The position numbers were made by a program, and so were the translations under genes. The notes beneath the pieces were generated by a model, which saw nothing but the letters and a program-made list of their open reading frames with translations, made no database searches and was not told the origin of the DNA. From Bacteroidota bacterium (lineage in GTDB: Bacteria > Bacteroidota > Bacteroidia > Chitinophagales > Saprospiraceae), in assembly GCA_016124585.1 (NCBI GenBank), contig WGNL01000014.1, forward strand, positions 62,001 to 126,000: 64,000 nucleotides of DNA, in the 5' to 3' direction. Shown here one piece after another: positions 1-10,738 of the stretch (positions within the stretch are counted from its first letter, which is position 1; each line of letters opens with the position of its first letter).

Positions 1-1077
1 ATTCCCCACCCAGTCCTCCAGGTATTTTTCATCTTCGCAAAGCGGCTTTAATTCTTCTTCGATAAAGCCCCGCACCTCGTGGATAATACCTTCAGGGTAA
101 AGCACATGCAAGTTTGGTCCGGCGTCCAAGCTGAAATAAACTGGGTGTTTCGTATCTGCCCGGTATTGGCGGAGCCGCTCAATCATTTCCAGCGTATTGG
201 GTTTCAGCAAAATATACGACGGATTGCTGCTCATCATCAATCCGTGCAGGGTCAGTGCCTCGCTTTCGGCGATGCGCCCGAATTCTTCCAAATCTCCCGT
301 GCGCAGTGCCGGAATCAGGCGGCTGAGGTTGCGCTTGGCATCGGCATAGCGGACCTCAGCGAAAGGGTGGTTTTCCATCAGGCTGTGGCCCGCCCGGCTG
401 CTCACGCTTTTGGTCGCAGTACTGGCAATCAGGATGTCGTCATGCATATCTGAAAAAACCGAGTGCAGCCCCTCACCCATTGGCACAGCGAAGAGATTGG
501 AAGAGCCTGTTACCTCCCCTGTTTCACCCCAGAGCGCAGCCTTCGAAAAAATAGAGCGGCAGGCGCTGCCAGAACCCAACCTCGCCACATAGCTGGCCTT
601 CCTGTCGAATTCCGCATCGTCGTCCAGCGTCTCGAAAAGCTCATGTTCTAACGAAGTCAGGCAGAGCGCCAATGCACTCATGGACGAAGCCGAAGAGGCG
701 ATACCCGCCGAGTGCGGGAAAGAGTTTCCGGTGTAAATGGTCAAATCCAATTGCCGAAGGAAGGGGAAAATGTCCGTCACGCTTTCGAGGTATTTCACCA
801 GCTTCTCCTTGAACGGTTCGTTGGCCTCTTGATGGAAAAAAAACTCAAGGGAAATGCCGGATTCGCTGGTCTCCCGTGGGCGGTATTCGAGCAGCATCTC
901 CGTGAAACTGCTGCTCAGGGTCAGGCTCAGCGAAGGGTTTTTGGGCAGCTGTTGGCCGTACTTCCCCCAATACTTCACGATGGCGAGGTTCGATGGGCTG
1001 CGCCAAGTGATTTCGCCGGGTTCGAGGTCGGAGGTTTCGAGGATGAGGTTCGGGTTTTTGTAATCAATGTTGGACAT
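1..1077 (-). CDS. mvaD: Diphosphomevalonate decarboxylase (3' end outside window)
   Basis: This is an ATP-dependent decarboxylase of the GHMP kinase superfamily that converts mevalonate diphosphate to isopentenyl diphosphate in the cytoplasm. The frame is open for 359 codons from ATG at 1077 to the window edge, so only the last few residues can be missing. Visible signatures are SNLAIVKYWGK near residue 30, typical of this decarboxylase, and the phosphate-binding loop PHSAGIASSAS around residue 120. It implies a mevalonate route to isoprenoids, which some Bacteroidota use. A good promoter lies just upstream. No other mevalonate gene is in view. The family call is secure; the C-terminal end is unseen. 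Confidence 0.92.
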   Translation of the reverse strand, partial: MSNIDYKNPNLILETSDLEPGEITWRSPSNLAIVKYWGKYGQQLPKNPSLSLTLSSSFTEMLLEYRPRETSESGISLEFFFHQEANEPFKEKLVKYLESVTDIFPFLRQLDLTIYTGNSFPHSAGIASSASSMSALALCLTSLEHELFETLDDDAEFDRKASYVARLGSGSACRSIFSKAALWGETGEVTGSSNLFAVPMGEGLHSVFSDMHDDILIASTATKSVSSRAGHSLMENHPFAEVRYADAKRNLSRLIPALRTGDLEEFGRIAESEALTLHGLMMSSNPSYILLKPNTLEMIERLRQYRADTKHPVYFSLDAGPNLHVLYPEGIIHEVRGFIEEELKPLCEDEKYLEDWVGN

Positions 1078-1100
1078 GCAGTTTTGATTTTGTTTGGGGG

Positions 1101-1131
1101 TAAAGGTAGATAAGCACCCCTACTTTCCCAA
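1101..1131 (-). promoter_or_regulatory. Promoter of mvaD (Bacteroidota type)
   Basis: On the minus strand a TTG (1129-1131) is followed after 20 nt by TACCTTTA (1101-1108), close to the Bacteroidota -33/-7 consensus TTG...TAnnTTTG. The start codon is 24 nt further on. Assigned by motif match and position only. Confidence 0.5.
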
Positions 1132-1245
1132 AAAACTCAAAAAAGCCAACAACAGTGTTAGAGTGCCTCAAATTTGGGGCAGGCTACTTTTATTTTACAA
1201 AGAAAGGAATATGGAATTGCGGCTCCCGCTCTTGCTTTAGCCGAT

Positions 1246-2643
1246 TTATGCTTCTGATAAATCCGGTGTCTGGTTTTCTACCATTGGCAAGTCAATGATA
1301 AACTTACTGCCCTTGCCCAAAGCAGAATCCAGGTAAATGGTTCCATGGTGTTTTTCCACTATTTTTTTGCACAGCGAAAGTCCCAAACCCGTACCCAGGT
1401 ATTCGCTGGAAGTGTGGAGCCGCTTGAAATGCTCAAAAACATAGTCTTGGAATTTAGGCTCTATCCCTATTCCATTATCAGCGAATATAATGCGCAATGG
1501 CCCTTCTGGGCTGGCTTCTGACGAGATATTAATCTTGGGTACTTCCGACTTGTTGTATTTGATGCCGTTTTGAATAAGGTTCTGGAACAGCAGCGTGAAT
1601 TCTACGTCGTTGCAATAATACTCGGGCAGGGGGGTGTGGATGATTTCGGCATTGCGCTCCGCAATTTCCAAGTTCAGGTTGGTGATCGCCATGTCGAGCA
1701 ATTGGCCAAGGTTATGCGCTTTTTTGGTGGCATAAATATCACCGTTGATACTGGAAACCTCCAAGATGCCCTGAATCAGATAATGCATTTGCTCGGCTCC
1801 TCTTCTGGCATAGCCGATATGATTGAGGAGGTTGGAATAATTCCCCCTTTGGATATCCCGTTCGATGAGTCCAATAAAGCTAGAGATATTGCGGAGCGGT
1901 GATTTCAGGTCATGCGATGCGATATAGGTAAACCGCTCCAGCTCTTCGGTCGTAGCTTTCAATGAAACGTAGTTCCGCTCTAAATTTTCAATCAAAAACA
2001 GCCTCTCCCTGTCCCGTTTTCCCAGCAGGCTGTAAGTCCAAATCACGGCAATTACCATCACGACGACTTCATCGAATGGCTGTTCGATTTCAGTGAAAAC
2101 CGTGCCGTGGTATTTTACAAACAGCGAGGAAATAATGAACATGCAGAGCAGGGTCGCCGTCAGAAAATTCCTGAGTTTTTTTCTCTGTTCATAGAACACG
2201 TAAATCATGGCAATGAGCGTCAGGAAAGCCGCACTCTGGCTGAAATCCCCCCCGATGAGCATCGTGGTCACCATTACCCAAAGTGGTACGGCCACAGAAA
2301 AATACAGTTTGAGCGCTTCCAGCTTGTTCAGTTTGTAAAACACGTTGACAAAGGCGAACAACAACCCGACCGACGAGCTGACCACGGCATTGATTTTCCC
2401 ATTCGGCAAGAACAAGGAAATTGAGGCATAGGTAAAGGTAATGGCAGACGTGATGACGGATGCCCGGTGCATCAACCGGAGAAGGTCCTGGTCGCTTACT
2501 TCCCGGAGTAGTTTTTGGTTGGTGGTAAGCTCCTCGTTGTCACGGATTCTGTTGTCTTCTAAGCCCATTTTCCTATGCTTCTTTGTGTACCCCACATAAG
2601 GGTACCCATCAATGATTGTTTTAAGTTTGGTGACAAAATCCAC
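1246..2643 (-). CDS. Membrane sensor histidine kinase, orphan
   Basis: A 465-residue hybrid of an integral membrane sensor and a histidine kinase core. Residues about 62-208 contain six hydrophobic segments. A short coiled coil (about 212-238) leads to the HisKA dimerisation helix with the phosphoacceptor His244 in the motif SHDLKSPLRN. The HATPase domain shows the N box (Asn359 in NLIQNGIKYN), the G1 box DNGIG at 389-393 and the G2 box GTGLGLS at 417-423, so it should be active. There is no PAS domain and no response regulator next to it, so its partner is elsewhere. The HisKA type resembles phytochrome-like and multi-sensor kinases common in Bacteroidota. The ligand is unknown. Confidence 0.9.
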   Translation of the reverse strand: MDFVTKLKTIIDGYPYVGYTKKHRKMGLEDNRIRDNEELTTNQKLLREVSDQDLLRLMHRASVITSAITFTYASISLFLPNGKINAVVSSSVGLLFAFVNVFYKLNKLEALKLYFSVAVPLWVMVTTMLIGGDFSQSAAFLTLIAMIYVFYEQRKKLRNFLTATLLCMFIISSLFVKYHGTVFTEIEQPFDEVVVMVIAVIWTYSLLGKRDRERLFLIENLERNYVSLKATTEELERFTYIASHDLKSPLRNISSFIGLIERDIQRGNYSNLLNHIGYARRGAEQMHYLIQGILEVSSINGDIYATKKAHNLGQLLDMAITNLNLEIAERNAEIIHTPLPEYYCNDVEFTLLFQNLIQNGIKYNKSEVPKINISSEASPEGPLRIIFADNGIGIEPKFQDYVFEHFKRLHTSSEYLGTGLGLSLCKKIVEKHHGTIYLDSALGKGSKFIIDLPMVENQTPDLSEA

Positions 2644-2895
2644 CCGATTATTTAGACGGATTTTGTGCTTTTGTGTTCTGTTCTAACATTTTTGACTGCA
2701 AAAAAAACTTCTTTAATCAAAAATTTGGCCAAGGGAAACTAAGGCGTAGTTTAGAAAAGAGATAGAATAACTACCAGTCACCTTTTCAACAAAATTTCTA
2801 AAAATAAGGGATTGCATAGCTATTGAATATGGCAATATCCTGAAAAAGAAAGCCAATTGCTGGAAGAAGTAAGTCAATATTAAAAAAGAAGTATT

Positions 2896-2996
2896 GGAAA
2901 GCCCGCAAAACCGTTCATGTGTAGCCTTGTAGGTTGCAAACTTGCAAGCGCAACGAGGCTTAACTTCTACTTAAAATATACTTGGCGCAACGGGAA
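2896..2996 (+). repeat. About 100-bp direct repeat, copy 1, with hairpin
   Basis: Roughly three quarters of the bases match the stretch at 3559-3658, from ggaaagcc at the start to caacgggaa at the end. Inside it AGCCT (from about 2923) can pair with AGGCT (about 2956), enclosing an inner stem CTTGTA/TTGCAAG. In the other copy the inner stem is perfect (CTTGCAA/TTGCAAG). In this copy one pair becomes T opposite G, tolerated in plus-strand RNA. Alignment was done by eye. Confidence 0.65.
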
Positions 2997-3059
2997 ACGC
3001 CACCAAAAATCGCTGGCAAAAACGGGTAAGGCAGCACCCAAAAGCAGAGTTTTACCTTC

Positions 3060-3290
3060 AATCACGAGCAAATGGCTTTGCTCGTTGAGCGGACGGCTTC
3101 GCTCAACGAGATAACGACCTTTCTTGACGAGCTAATGCGTTTCCTCAACGAGCAAATGGCTTTCCTCAACGAGCTAATGCGTTCCCTCGACGAGCTAAGT
3201 ACTTTTCTTCATGAGAAAGGCACTTCCCTCAATGAGAAAGGCCGTTTCCTCCTCGGGATAAGCCGTTTGCTTGACGAGGAGGGCTTTTTT
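3060..3290 (+). repeat. 21-bp tandem array, 11 units, heptad-like open frame
   Basis: The triplet GAG (once GGG) recurs at 3066, 3087, 3108, 3129, 3150, 3171, 3192, 3213, 3234, 3255 and 3276, exactly every 21 bp. The unit resembles CTCAACGAGCTAATGCGTTTC with two to eight changes. Read on the plus strand from ATG 3072 the array is open to 3311 and would give heptads of the form LNExMxF, a possible short coiled coil. No ribosome binding site or relative was recognised, and differences between units fall mostly in first and second codon positions. Array is certain; coding status is not. Confidence 0.85.
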
Positions 3291-3450
3291 CCGCTGCACT
3301 TGTGGCAATGAAAGCATCGGTGCCATCAAGAGACGAAAAGAATACGATGACCACCAATTTGATGCAAAAGCACAAAACTGATATTGAGTGTGCGAGCTTC
3401 GTTATCAGTATAGCATAATAGCTGCATTTAGTGCCTGCAACGGTATTTAT

Positions 3451-3499
3451 ACAGTTGGTTGGTGATTATCCATGAGGTAAATAATCATCAATCAACTGT
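3451..3499 (+). repeat. 19-bp dyad with G-U pairs
   Basis: ACAGTTGGTTGGTGATTAT is followed after 11 bases by ATAATCATCAATCAACTGT. Seventeen of 19 positions pair. The two exceptions are G opposite T on the plus strand, which would remain paired in plus-strand RNA but mismatch in minus-strand RNA. It is followed by ttgttt. It could be a terminator or RNA domain read rightward. Confidence 0.55.
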
Positions 3500-3558
3500 T
3501 TGTTTACAATCTATAGGTTTAAGGCCAAGATATGGTAAATTTGGCACGAAGGAAAAAA

Positions 3559-3658
3559 GGAAAGCCTGCGAAAGTGTTCATGGGTAGCCTTGCAAGTTGT
3601 GAAATTGCAAGCACAGCGAGGCTTGGAATTTGCTAAAGGATACTTGGAACAACGGGAA
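3559..3658 (+). repeat. About 100-bp direct repeat, copy 2, with hairpin
   Basis: Second copy of the repeat at 2896-2996. The inner hairpin CTTGCAA/TTGCAAG is perfect here, and the outer AGCCT/AGGCT pairing is retained. It ends 10 bp before the stop codon of the FRG gene. Together the two copies bracket the 21-bp array and the 3451 dyad. Confidence 0.65.
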
Positions 3659-3668
3659 TAAATAGAAA

Positions 3669-4372
3669 TCAAAAAAATGCTAATTCAGGATTTTTATCTT
3701 CAAACATGTCAAGATGTGAAATATGCCAACAGATGTATTCTGAAAGCCCATCTAGACCTGGGAAAAGGGTGTATTTATTGAATCCATAATTATTAAGGTC
3801 AAATATCAATTCTCTTTTTATATCCCTATCTATTACTATCTTCTTTATTCTCTTTTTATCTATAAACTTGTCAAGCCTAGTTTCGGGGTCTTTTTGGATT
3901 GTAAGCAAGCTATGTTGCCTTACGATTCTTATATTATTAGCTTTTGGCCTGAAAGTTCTGTATTCTTCTTTAATATCAAATGGTCCTATTTTTTTTTCCT
4001 CATAATGATATCGTCAAAAAGCATAAAGATTACTCCATCTTCTTGCTGATTTTCATAACAAGCAAAAAAAGCAGCTACTAATACATTCTGTGTCCAATCC
4101 AACAATCTTGTTGGCAACCCATGATGTTGTGCTAACACAAGCCAATCCCAATCGTTAGTTGGTTCTGAGGTTAGATATTCAACTGCCCGTTTTTGCCATT
4201 TATTAAAGTTCTTTTGGTCATTTACTTTGTTAAAAGGGGCACGACCTGCTTTAGGAATTAATTCCCAATTAATGTCTGATTGGCCTCTATAATGCCATCT
4301 TGTATCTTTATTGAAAGACCTTGAAAAGGAAATTAAGTCTAAAAAATCCTTGATTTTATATTCGGCATCCAT
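3669..4372 (-). pseudogene. FRG-domain protein split by a frameshift in an A9 run
   Basis: The first part (ATG 4372 to stop 3986) is an FRG domain, with WHYRGQ near residue 28 and the motif LAQHHGLPTRLLDW near 80-95. It stops in the run of nine A (minus strand; plus T9 at 3989-3997). Reading on in the -1 frame from an ATA codon continues without a stop to 3669 and supplies the domain's expected C-terminal half, including LFPGLDGLSEYI. The combined protein would be about 234 residues, a normal FRG length. One extra A would restore one frame. A homopolymer sequencing error, phase variation or -1 slippage at A-AAA-AAA are all possible. FRG proteins are of unclear function and often lie in accessory or defence-like settings. 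The gene is AT-rich beside its neighbours, suggesting acquisition. Confidence 0.8.
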
Positions 4373-4498
4373 AATACTAATTTGTGGCTAGATTACAACT
4401 CAATATTTCGCAGCAAGCTTACTAGGTCTAGCAAAGCAAAATGCCATCATTTCTTGAGGGCATAATAAAATCAGATATTACCAATTAATACTGTCTTT

Positions 4499-4541
4499 GA
4501 TTAACGAATCCCGCCCCTCTCCGAGACGGAATCCGTTAATC
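4499..4541 (-). terminator. Dyad downstream of gcvP
   Basis: GATTAACG (4499-4506) pairs with CGTTAATC (4534-4541) around a GC-rich middle containing a partial inner pairing. It starts about 20 bp past the gcvP stop. A clear T-run is lacking, so termination is inferred. Confidence 0.45.
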
Positions 4542-4559
4542 CAGTATCAAGTATCCGAC

Positions 4560-7445
<2,886 letters not shown>

Positions 7446-7492
7446 ATTTTATCTTGAATTTGGATGTATTTGGTGAAGAATTTTTTGCGGAG

Positions 7493-7500
7493 CAAATGTA
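7493..7500 (-). promoter_or_regulatory. -7 element of gcvP
   Basis: TACATTTG on the minus strand matches TAnnTTTG, 48 nt ahead of the gcvP start. No convincing -33 box was found at the expected distance. Confidence 0.4.
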
Positions 7501-7552
7501 GCGTTTTGGGCGGTGAAATTAACATGTGGGGACGGGAATGGTTGTAAGACAG

Positions 7553-7622
7553 ACTACCAGTCCGTACTTTCATTTTTTGTGGCTTTCGCAAATTGGGAAA
7601 CAGGAAAGCACGGACTGCCAGT
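7553..7622 (-). repeat. Inverted repeat downstream of aroB
   Basis: Arms at 7553-7571 and 7604-7622 pair at 16 of 19 positions. The right arm is itself nearly palindromic (ACGGACTGCCAGTCCGT). It lies directly after the aroB stop and before the gcvP promoter, so it probably ends the aroB transcript. It belongs with the window's other inverted repeats of this sort. Confidence 0.6.
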
Positions 7623-7627
7623 CCGTG

Positions 7628-8707
7628 TTACAGCGCCATATAAAACCGCAACGCCTCCTCAATCATTTCCGCCTCACAATACTGGTCAATCCTCGCCTCG
7701 CCAATCGCAGGCAAAAGCGTAAAGTTGATACGCCCACCCACGTTCTTCTTATCCTTTTTCATGATGTCAAAAATGGCAGGGAAGTCCGTTTCAGACAATG
7801 GCCAATGCGGGTAAAAACGCTTCACAAAAGCCACAATTTCATCTAACTCCGACTTGGGCATGCCCAATATTTTATGCGACAGCCAACTTTCGCAGATGAT
7901 GCCCAGTGCTACGGCTTCACCGTGCAGAAGTGATTGGTGATTAGTGATTAGTGATTGATTGGTAATACCCAATGAAACACTTTCGACAGCATGTCCGATC
8001 GTATGTCCAAAATTCAAAGCCTTGCGGATGCCCTTCTCTATGGGGTCTTCCTCCACGATGCGCTGTTTGATGGAGAGCGAAGGAGCGAGGTACTTCGCCC
8101 AATCCACTGCCAACAAATCCGTGATTTGCTGCAATTCTCGCCATTGCCCGGCATCGGCAATGAGTGCATGCTTGAACACCTCCGCAAAGCCGCTGCGGAT
8201 TTCGCTTTCGGGTAATGTTTTCAGAAAAGCAGGATCAACGAGCACGGCTTTTGGGTTTTGAAAAATGCCGATGCTGTTTTTCACGCCGTTGAAATCAATG
8301 GCCAGCTTGCCGCCGACTGAGGCGTCCACTTGGGAAAGCAGGGTGGTAGGCACTTGCACGAAATCAATCCCACGCAGGTAGGTCGCTGCACAAAAACCAC
8401 CCATATCGCCCACCACACCGCCGCCGAGGTTGATGAGCAGCGAGCGGCGGTCAAGGCCGAGGCGCATCATTTCCGACCAGACGAAGCGGCAGGTGTCGAG
8501 ACCCTTGTTCAGTTCGCCCGCCAGTACTTCAATGGCAACCACCTCAAAATCAATGTTTTGCAAAAAATAAGGCAGACAGTGGCGGTAGATATTATTGTCC
8601 ACCAGCACAGCGATTTTGGTGTAGGCGCCTTCGGCAACGAGCGCCCGGAGCGGCTCGCCCATTTCACCGATAGAAATATCGTACTCGTTCAAGCTGAGTT
8701 TAATCAT
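7628..8707 (-). CDS. aroB: 3-dehydroquinate synthase with a short repeat insertion
   Basis: The second enzyme of the shikimate pathway, an NAD- and metal-dependent cytoplasmic enzyme. The 359-residue protein shows the NAD-binding GGGVVGDMGGF loop, PTTLLSQVDASVGGK, the metal-ligand motifs FAEVFKHALI and FGHTIGHA, and HGEAVALGI. Between the last two motifs lie about 13 extra residues (248-260, reading ITNQSLITNHQSL), encoded by tandem copies of a GTGATTA-like oligomer on the plus strand. Homologues normally have a short loop here, so the protein probably tolerates the insertion. The start ATG is at 8707, with kmo divergent 72 bp away. Assignment is secure. Confidence 0.97.
   Translation of the reverse strand: MIKLSLNEYDISIGEMGEPLRALVAEGAYTKIAVLVDNNIYRHCLPYFLQNIDFEVVAIEVLAGELNKGLDTCRFVWSEMMRLGLDRRSLLINLGGGVVGDMGGFCAATYLRGIDFVQVPTTLLSQVDASVGGKLAIDFNGVKNSIGIFQNPKAVLVDPAFLKTLPESEIRSGFAEVFKHALIADAGQWRELQQITDLLAVDWAKYLAPSLSIKQRIVEEDPIEKGIRKALNFGHTIGHAVESVSLGITNQSLITNHQSLLHGEAVALGIICESWLSHKILGMPKSELDEIVAFVKRFYPHWPLSETDFPAIFDIMKKDKKNVGGRINFTLLPAIGEARIDQYCEAEMIEEALRFYMAL
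7930..7960. repeat. GTGATTA-type oligomer array inside aroB
   Basis: Four to five imperfect tandem copies of a 7-8 bp oligomer (GTGATTG, GTGATTA, GTGATTA, GTGATTG) lie in frame within aroB. The type resembles the oligomer arrays seen between genes elsewhere in the window, but there is no inverted partner here. Confidence 0.75.
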
Positions 8708-8752
8708 TGCGCAAGATTAGTGACAGTGGGACATATTTCATCAAAAACGCCC

Positions 8753-8760
8753 TAGTTTTG
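8753..8760 (+). promoter_or_regulatory. -7 element of kmo
   Basis: TAGTTTTG matches the Bacteroidota -7 consensus TAnnTTTG and sits 19 bp before the kmo start codon. A -33 box is not obvious. Confidence 0.4.
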
Positions 8761-8779
8761 GCCCAAAGTAAAACCAATT

Positions 8780-10132
8780 ATGGCAAACGAAAAAAAAGCA
8801 GTCATTGTCGGCGCAGGCCTCGTCGGCGCTTTATGGGCAGTGATTTTGGCAAAAAGGGGCTACACCGTTGATGTGTACGAACGCCGTCCCGATTTCCGGG
8901 AAGCTGGCTATATCGGTGGCCGTTCCATCAACCTCGCCCTCAGTGAGCGGGGCTGGAAGGCGGTGGAAATCGCTGGCATTCGGGAGAAAATAGAAAAAGT
9001 GGCCATCCCGATGCCGGGCCGCATGATGCACGGCACGGATGGTTCGCTCACTTTCCAAGCCTACGGTGAAGAGGGGCAAGCCATCTACTCCGTCAGTCGG
9101 GGCGGCCTGAACATTGAGTTGGTAAACATCGCCGATGAGTTTGAGCAGGTGCGTTTTCACTTCAACCAAGCCTGCCGGGGGGTTGATCTCGAAAACAGCA
9201 CCATCCGCTTCGAGGATACCAATACAGGTGTTCGTTACGCCATCGAAAGCGACCTGATTTTTGGGACGGACGGCGCTTTTTCGCCCGTGCGACAGAGCCT
9301 CCAGAAGCTGCCCCGCTTCAATTATTCCCAGCATTATATCGATTCTGGCTACAAGGAATTGGCCATCCTTCCCAACGGCGACGGCAGCCATAAAATGGAC
9401 ACTGGTGCCCTGCACATCTGGCCCCGTGGCAATTTCATGCTCATCGCCCTGCCCAATTTGGACGGTAGTTTTACCTGCACGCTGTTCCTGCCGTTCGAGG
9501 GGGAGGTGAGCTTCGAAAAGCTGCAAACCGAGGTGCAGGTGTTGGCTTTCTTCGAAAAATATTTCCCCGACGTGATTCCGCTGATGCCCACACTGGTGCA
9601 GGATTTTATGGAAAATCCAACTTCGGCGCTGGTCACGGTGCGCTGCAACCCTTGGCACTACCAACATAAAATCCTGCTGCTCGGCGATGCTGCCCATGCC
9701 ATCGTGCCGTTCTATGGGCAGGGTATGAACGCTGGCTTTGAGGACTGCACCATCCTCGATAGCCTGATGGACAAATACGATGAGGATTGGCCCGCCATCA
9801 TGGAGGAATTCAACGCCAGCCGACCGGAAGATGCGAATGCCATCGCCGACCTAGCGTTGTTGAATTTCATCGAAATGCGGGACAAAGTGGCCGACCCGCA
9901 GTTTTTGCTCCGCAAAAAAATAGAAGGGCACCTGCACGAGCGTTTTCCGAAGGAATTCCAATCGGTTTATTCCATGGTTAGTTTCAGCCATGTGCCGTAC
10001 AGCCAAGCACTGGCCGCCGTTGCGCAGCAGGATGCTTTGTTTCAGAAGATGTTGAAAATCAACAATTTGGAAGAAAACTGGAATGGACCGGAGGTGGAGG
10101 CCGTGTTCAAGGAGTGGTTAGCTGGCCTGTAA
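8780..10132 (+). CDS. kmo: Kynurenine 3-monooxygenase
   Basis: An FAD- and NADPH-dependent aromatic hydroxylase that turns kynurenine into 3-hydroxykynurenine on the tryptophan-to-quinolinate route to NAD. The 450-residue protein has the FAD-binding GAGLVGALWAVILAKRG motif at residues 11-27, GGRSINLALSERG near 47-59 (characteristic of this family) and the second FAD motif GDAAHAIVPFYGQGMNAGFED near residue 300. No other kynurenine gene is adjacent, but nadD lies 10 kb away. The last 15 bp overlap the convergent lspA. Start ATG 8780 is supported by the nearby -7 box. Confidence 0.95.
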   Translation: MANEKKAVIVGAGLVGALWAVILAKRGYTVDVYERRPDFREAGYIGGRSINLALSERGWKAVEIAGIREKIEKVAIPMPGRMMHGTDGSLTFQAYGEEGQAIYSVSRGGLNIELVNIADEFEQVRFHFNQACRGVDLENSTIRFEDTNTGVRYAIESDLIFGTDGAFSPVRQSLQKLPRFNYSQHYIDSGYKELAILPNGDGSHKMDTGALHIWPRGNFMLIALPNLDGSFTCTLFLPFEGEVSFEKLQTEVQVLAFFEKYFPDVIPLMPTLVQDFMENPTSALVTVRCNPWHYQHKILLLGDAAHAIVPFYGQGMNAGFEDCTILDSLMDKYDEDWPAIMEEFNASRPEDANAIADLALLNFIEMRDKVADPQFLLRKKIEGHLHERFPKEFQSVYSMVSFSHVPYSQALAAVAQQDALFQKMLKINNLEENWNGPEVEAVFKEWLAGL

Positions 10133-10633
10133 TTCGCTGGTCGCCCGCTCCATGCTTTTGTAGGTGAAAAGTATGATGATGATGCCCGCCGTGATGCACA
10201 CATCTGCCACGTTGAAGATGCCGGTGCGGACGGTGTTGATGCCCAAATTCATGAAATCCGGCACGAGGTGGTTGTTGAAAAAACGGTCGAGGAGGTTGCC
10301 CACGCCACCAGCGATGATGAGGCCTAGGCCCGTCAAGTGCATCAGACTCAAGCGGTTTATATTTTTCAAAACAAAACCCAATACCAAGCCCAAAACGGTG
10401 ACGGGCAGCAAGCTGAGTATCCAAAATTTCAGGTCAGGGTTCCAGTCAGCGCCGAAGCTCATGGCAGCGCCGGGGTTTTCCACGTAAATCAGACGGAAAG
10501 TATCGTTCAGGTAGGAGAACTCGCCAAGGCCGTCCAAGTGTGTCTTGGCCAAATCCTTCGTCACCCGGTCGCACCCCACAGAACCGAACACCAGCAGGGC
10601 GAACACCAGCAATTTTGTTTTGTCAAATTTCAT
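10118..10633 (-). CDS. lspA: Lipoprotein signal peptidase II, first copy
   Basis: Inner-membrane aspartyl protease that removes signal peptides from prolipoproteins. The 171-residue protein has four hydrophobic segments and both catalytic-aspartate motifs, GGVGNLLDR (near 108) and FNVADVCIT (near 140). The family NPGAAMSFG motif is also present. A second, longer lspA occurs at 25.3 kb. Substrates in this window would include SusD, a CRTAC1 protein, the haloperoxidase-type protein and the 576-residue lipoprotein. It converges with kmo, overlapping by 15 bp. Its start at 10633 leaves the long inverted repeat upstream. Confidence 0.95.
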   Translation of the reverse strand: MKFDKTKLLVFALLVFGSVGCDRVTKDLAKTHLDGLGEFSYLNDTFRLIYVENPGAAMSFGADWNPDLKFWILSLLPVTVLGLVLGFVLKNINRLSLMHLTGLGLIIAGGVGNLLDRFFNNHLVPDFMNLGINTVRTGIFNVADVCITAGIIIILFTYKSMERATSELQAS

Positions 10634-10641
10634 AAGCCTTT

Positions 10642-10736
10642 GTGGCCGCCCAATTTATTGGGCTAGCCGAGACGATAATAAACTCTTGATTGAGAAAAAT
10701 ATTCCATTTGGTCTGCCCAATAAATTGGGCGGCCAC
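10642..10736. repeat. Perfect 22-bp inverted repeat with nested palindromes
   Basis: The arm at 10642-10663 (GTGGCCGCCC then AATTTATTGGGC) is the exact reverse complement of 10715-10736, with a 51-bp loop. Each arm also contains its own palindrome, GCCCAATTTATTGGGC. The element fills the gap between the E2 stop and the lspA start, so it probably ends the E2 transcript. Confidence 0.8.
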
Positions 10737-10738
10737 GA

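Larger units (their letters stand above)
2644..3668. other. Repeat-rich non-coding kilobase
   Basis: No convincing gene is seen in this 1-kb gap between the kinase start and the FRG gene stop. It holds a pair of direct repeats, a 21-bp tandem array and a large dyad, each listed separately. Frames in it have no family resemblance. The gap is upstream of the kinase and downstream of the FRG gene, so it could be a kinase leader, an independent RNA gene or a remnant of a mobile element. Confidence 0.6.

Noticed and set aside
3060-3290. CRISPR or minisatellite of mobile origin
   Set aside because: Period too short for CRISPR; no transposase or target-site duplication seen. Kept as an array of unknown role.
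7446-7627. Glycine riboswitch ahead of gcvP
   Set aside because: No glycine-aptamer features were recognisable; only a -7 box and the aroB-end inverted repeat are seen.
8831-9697. A 288-codon frame opposite kmo
   Set aside because: Antisense shadow with unlikely composition; kmo is certain on the other strand.
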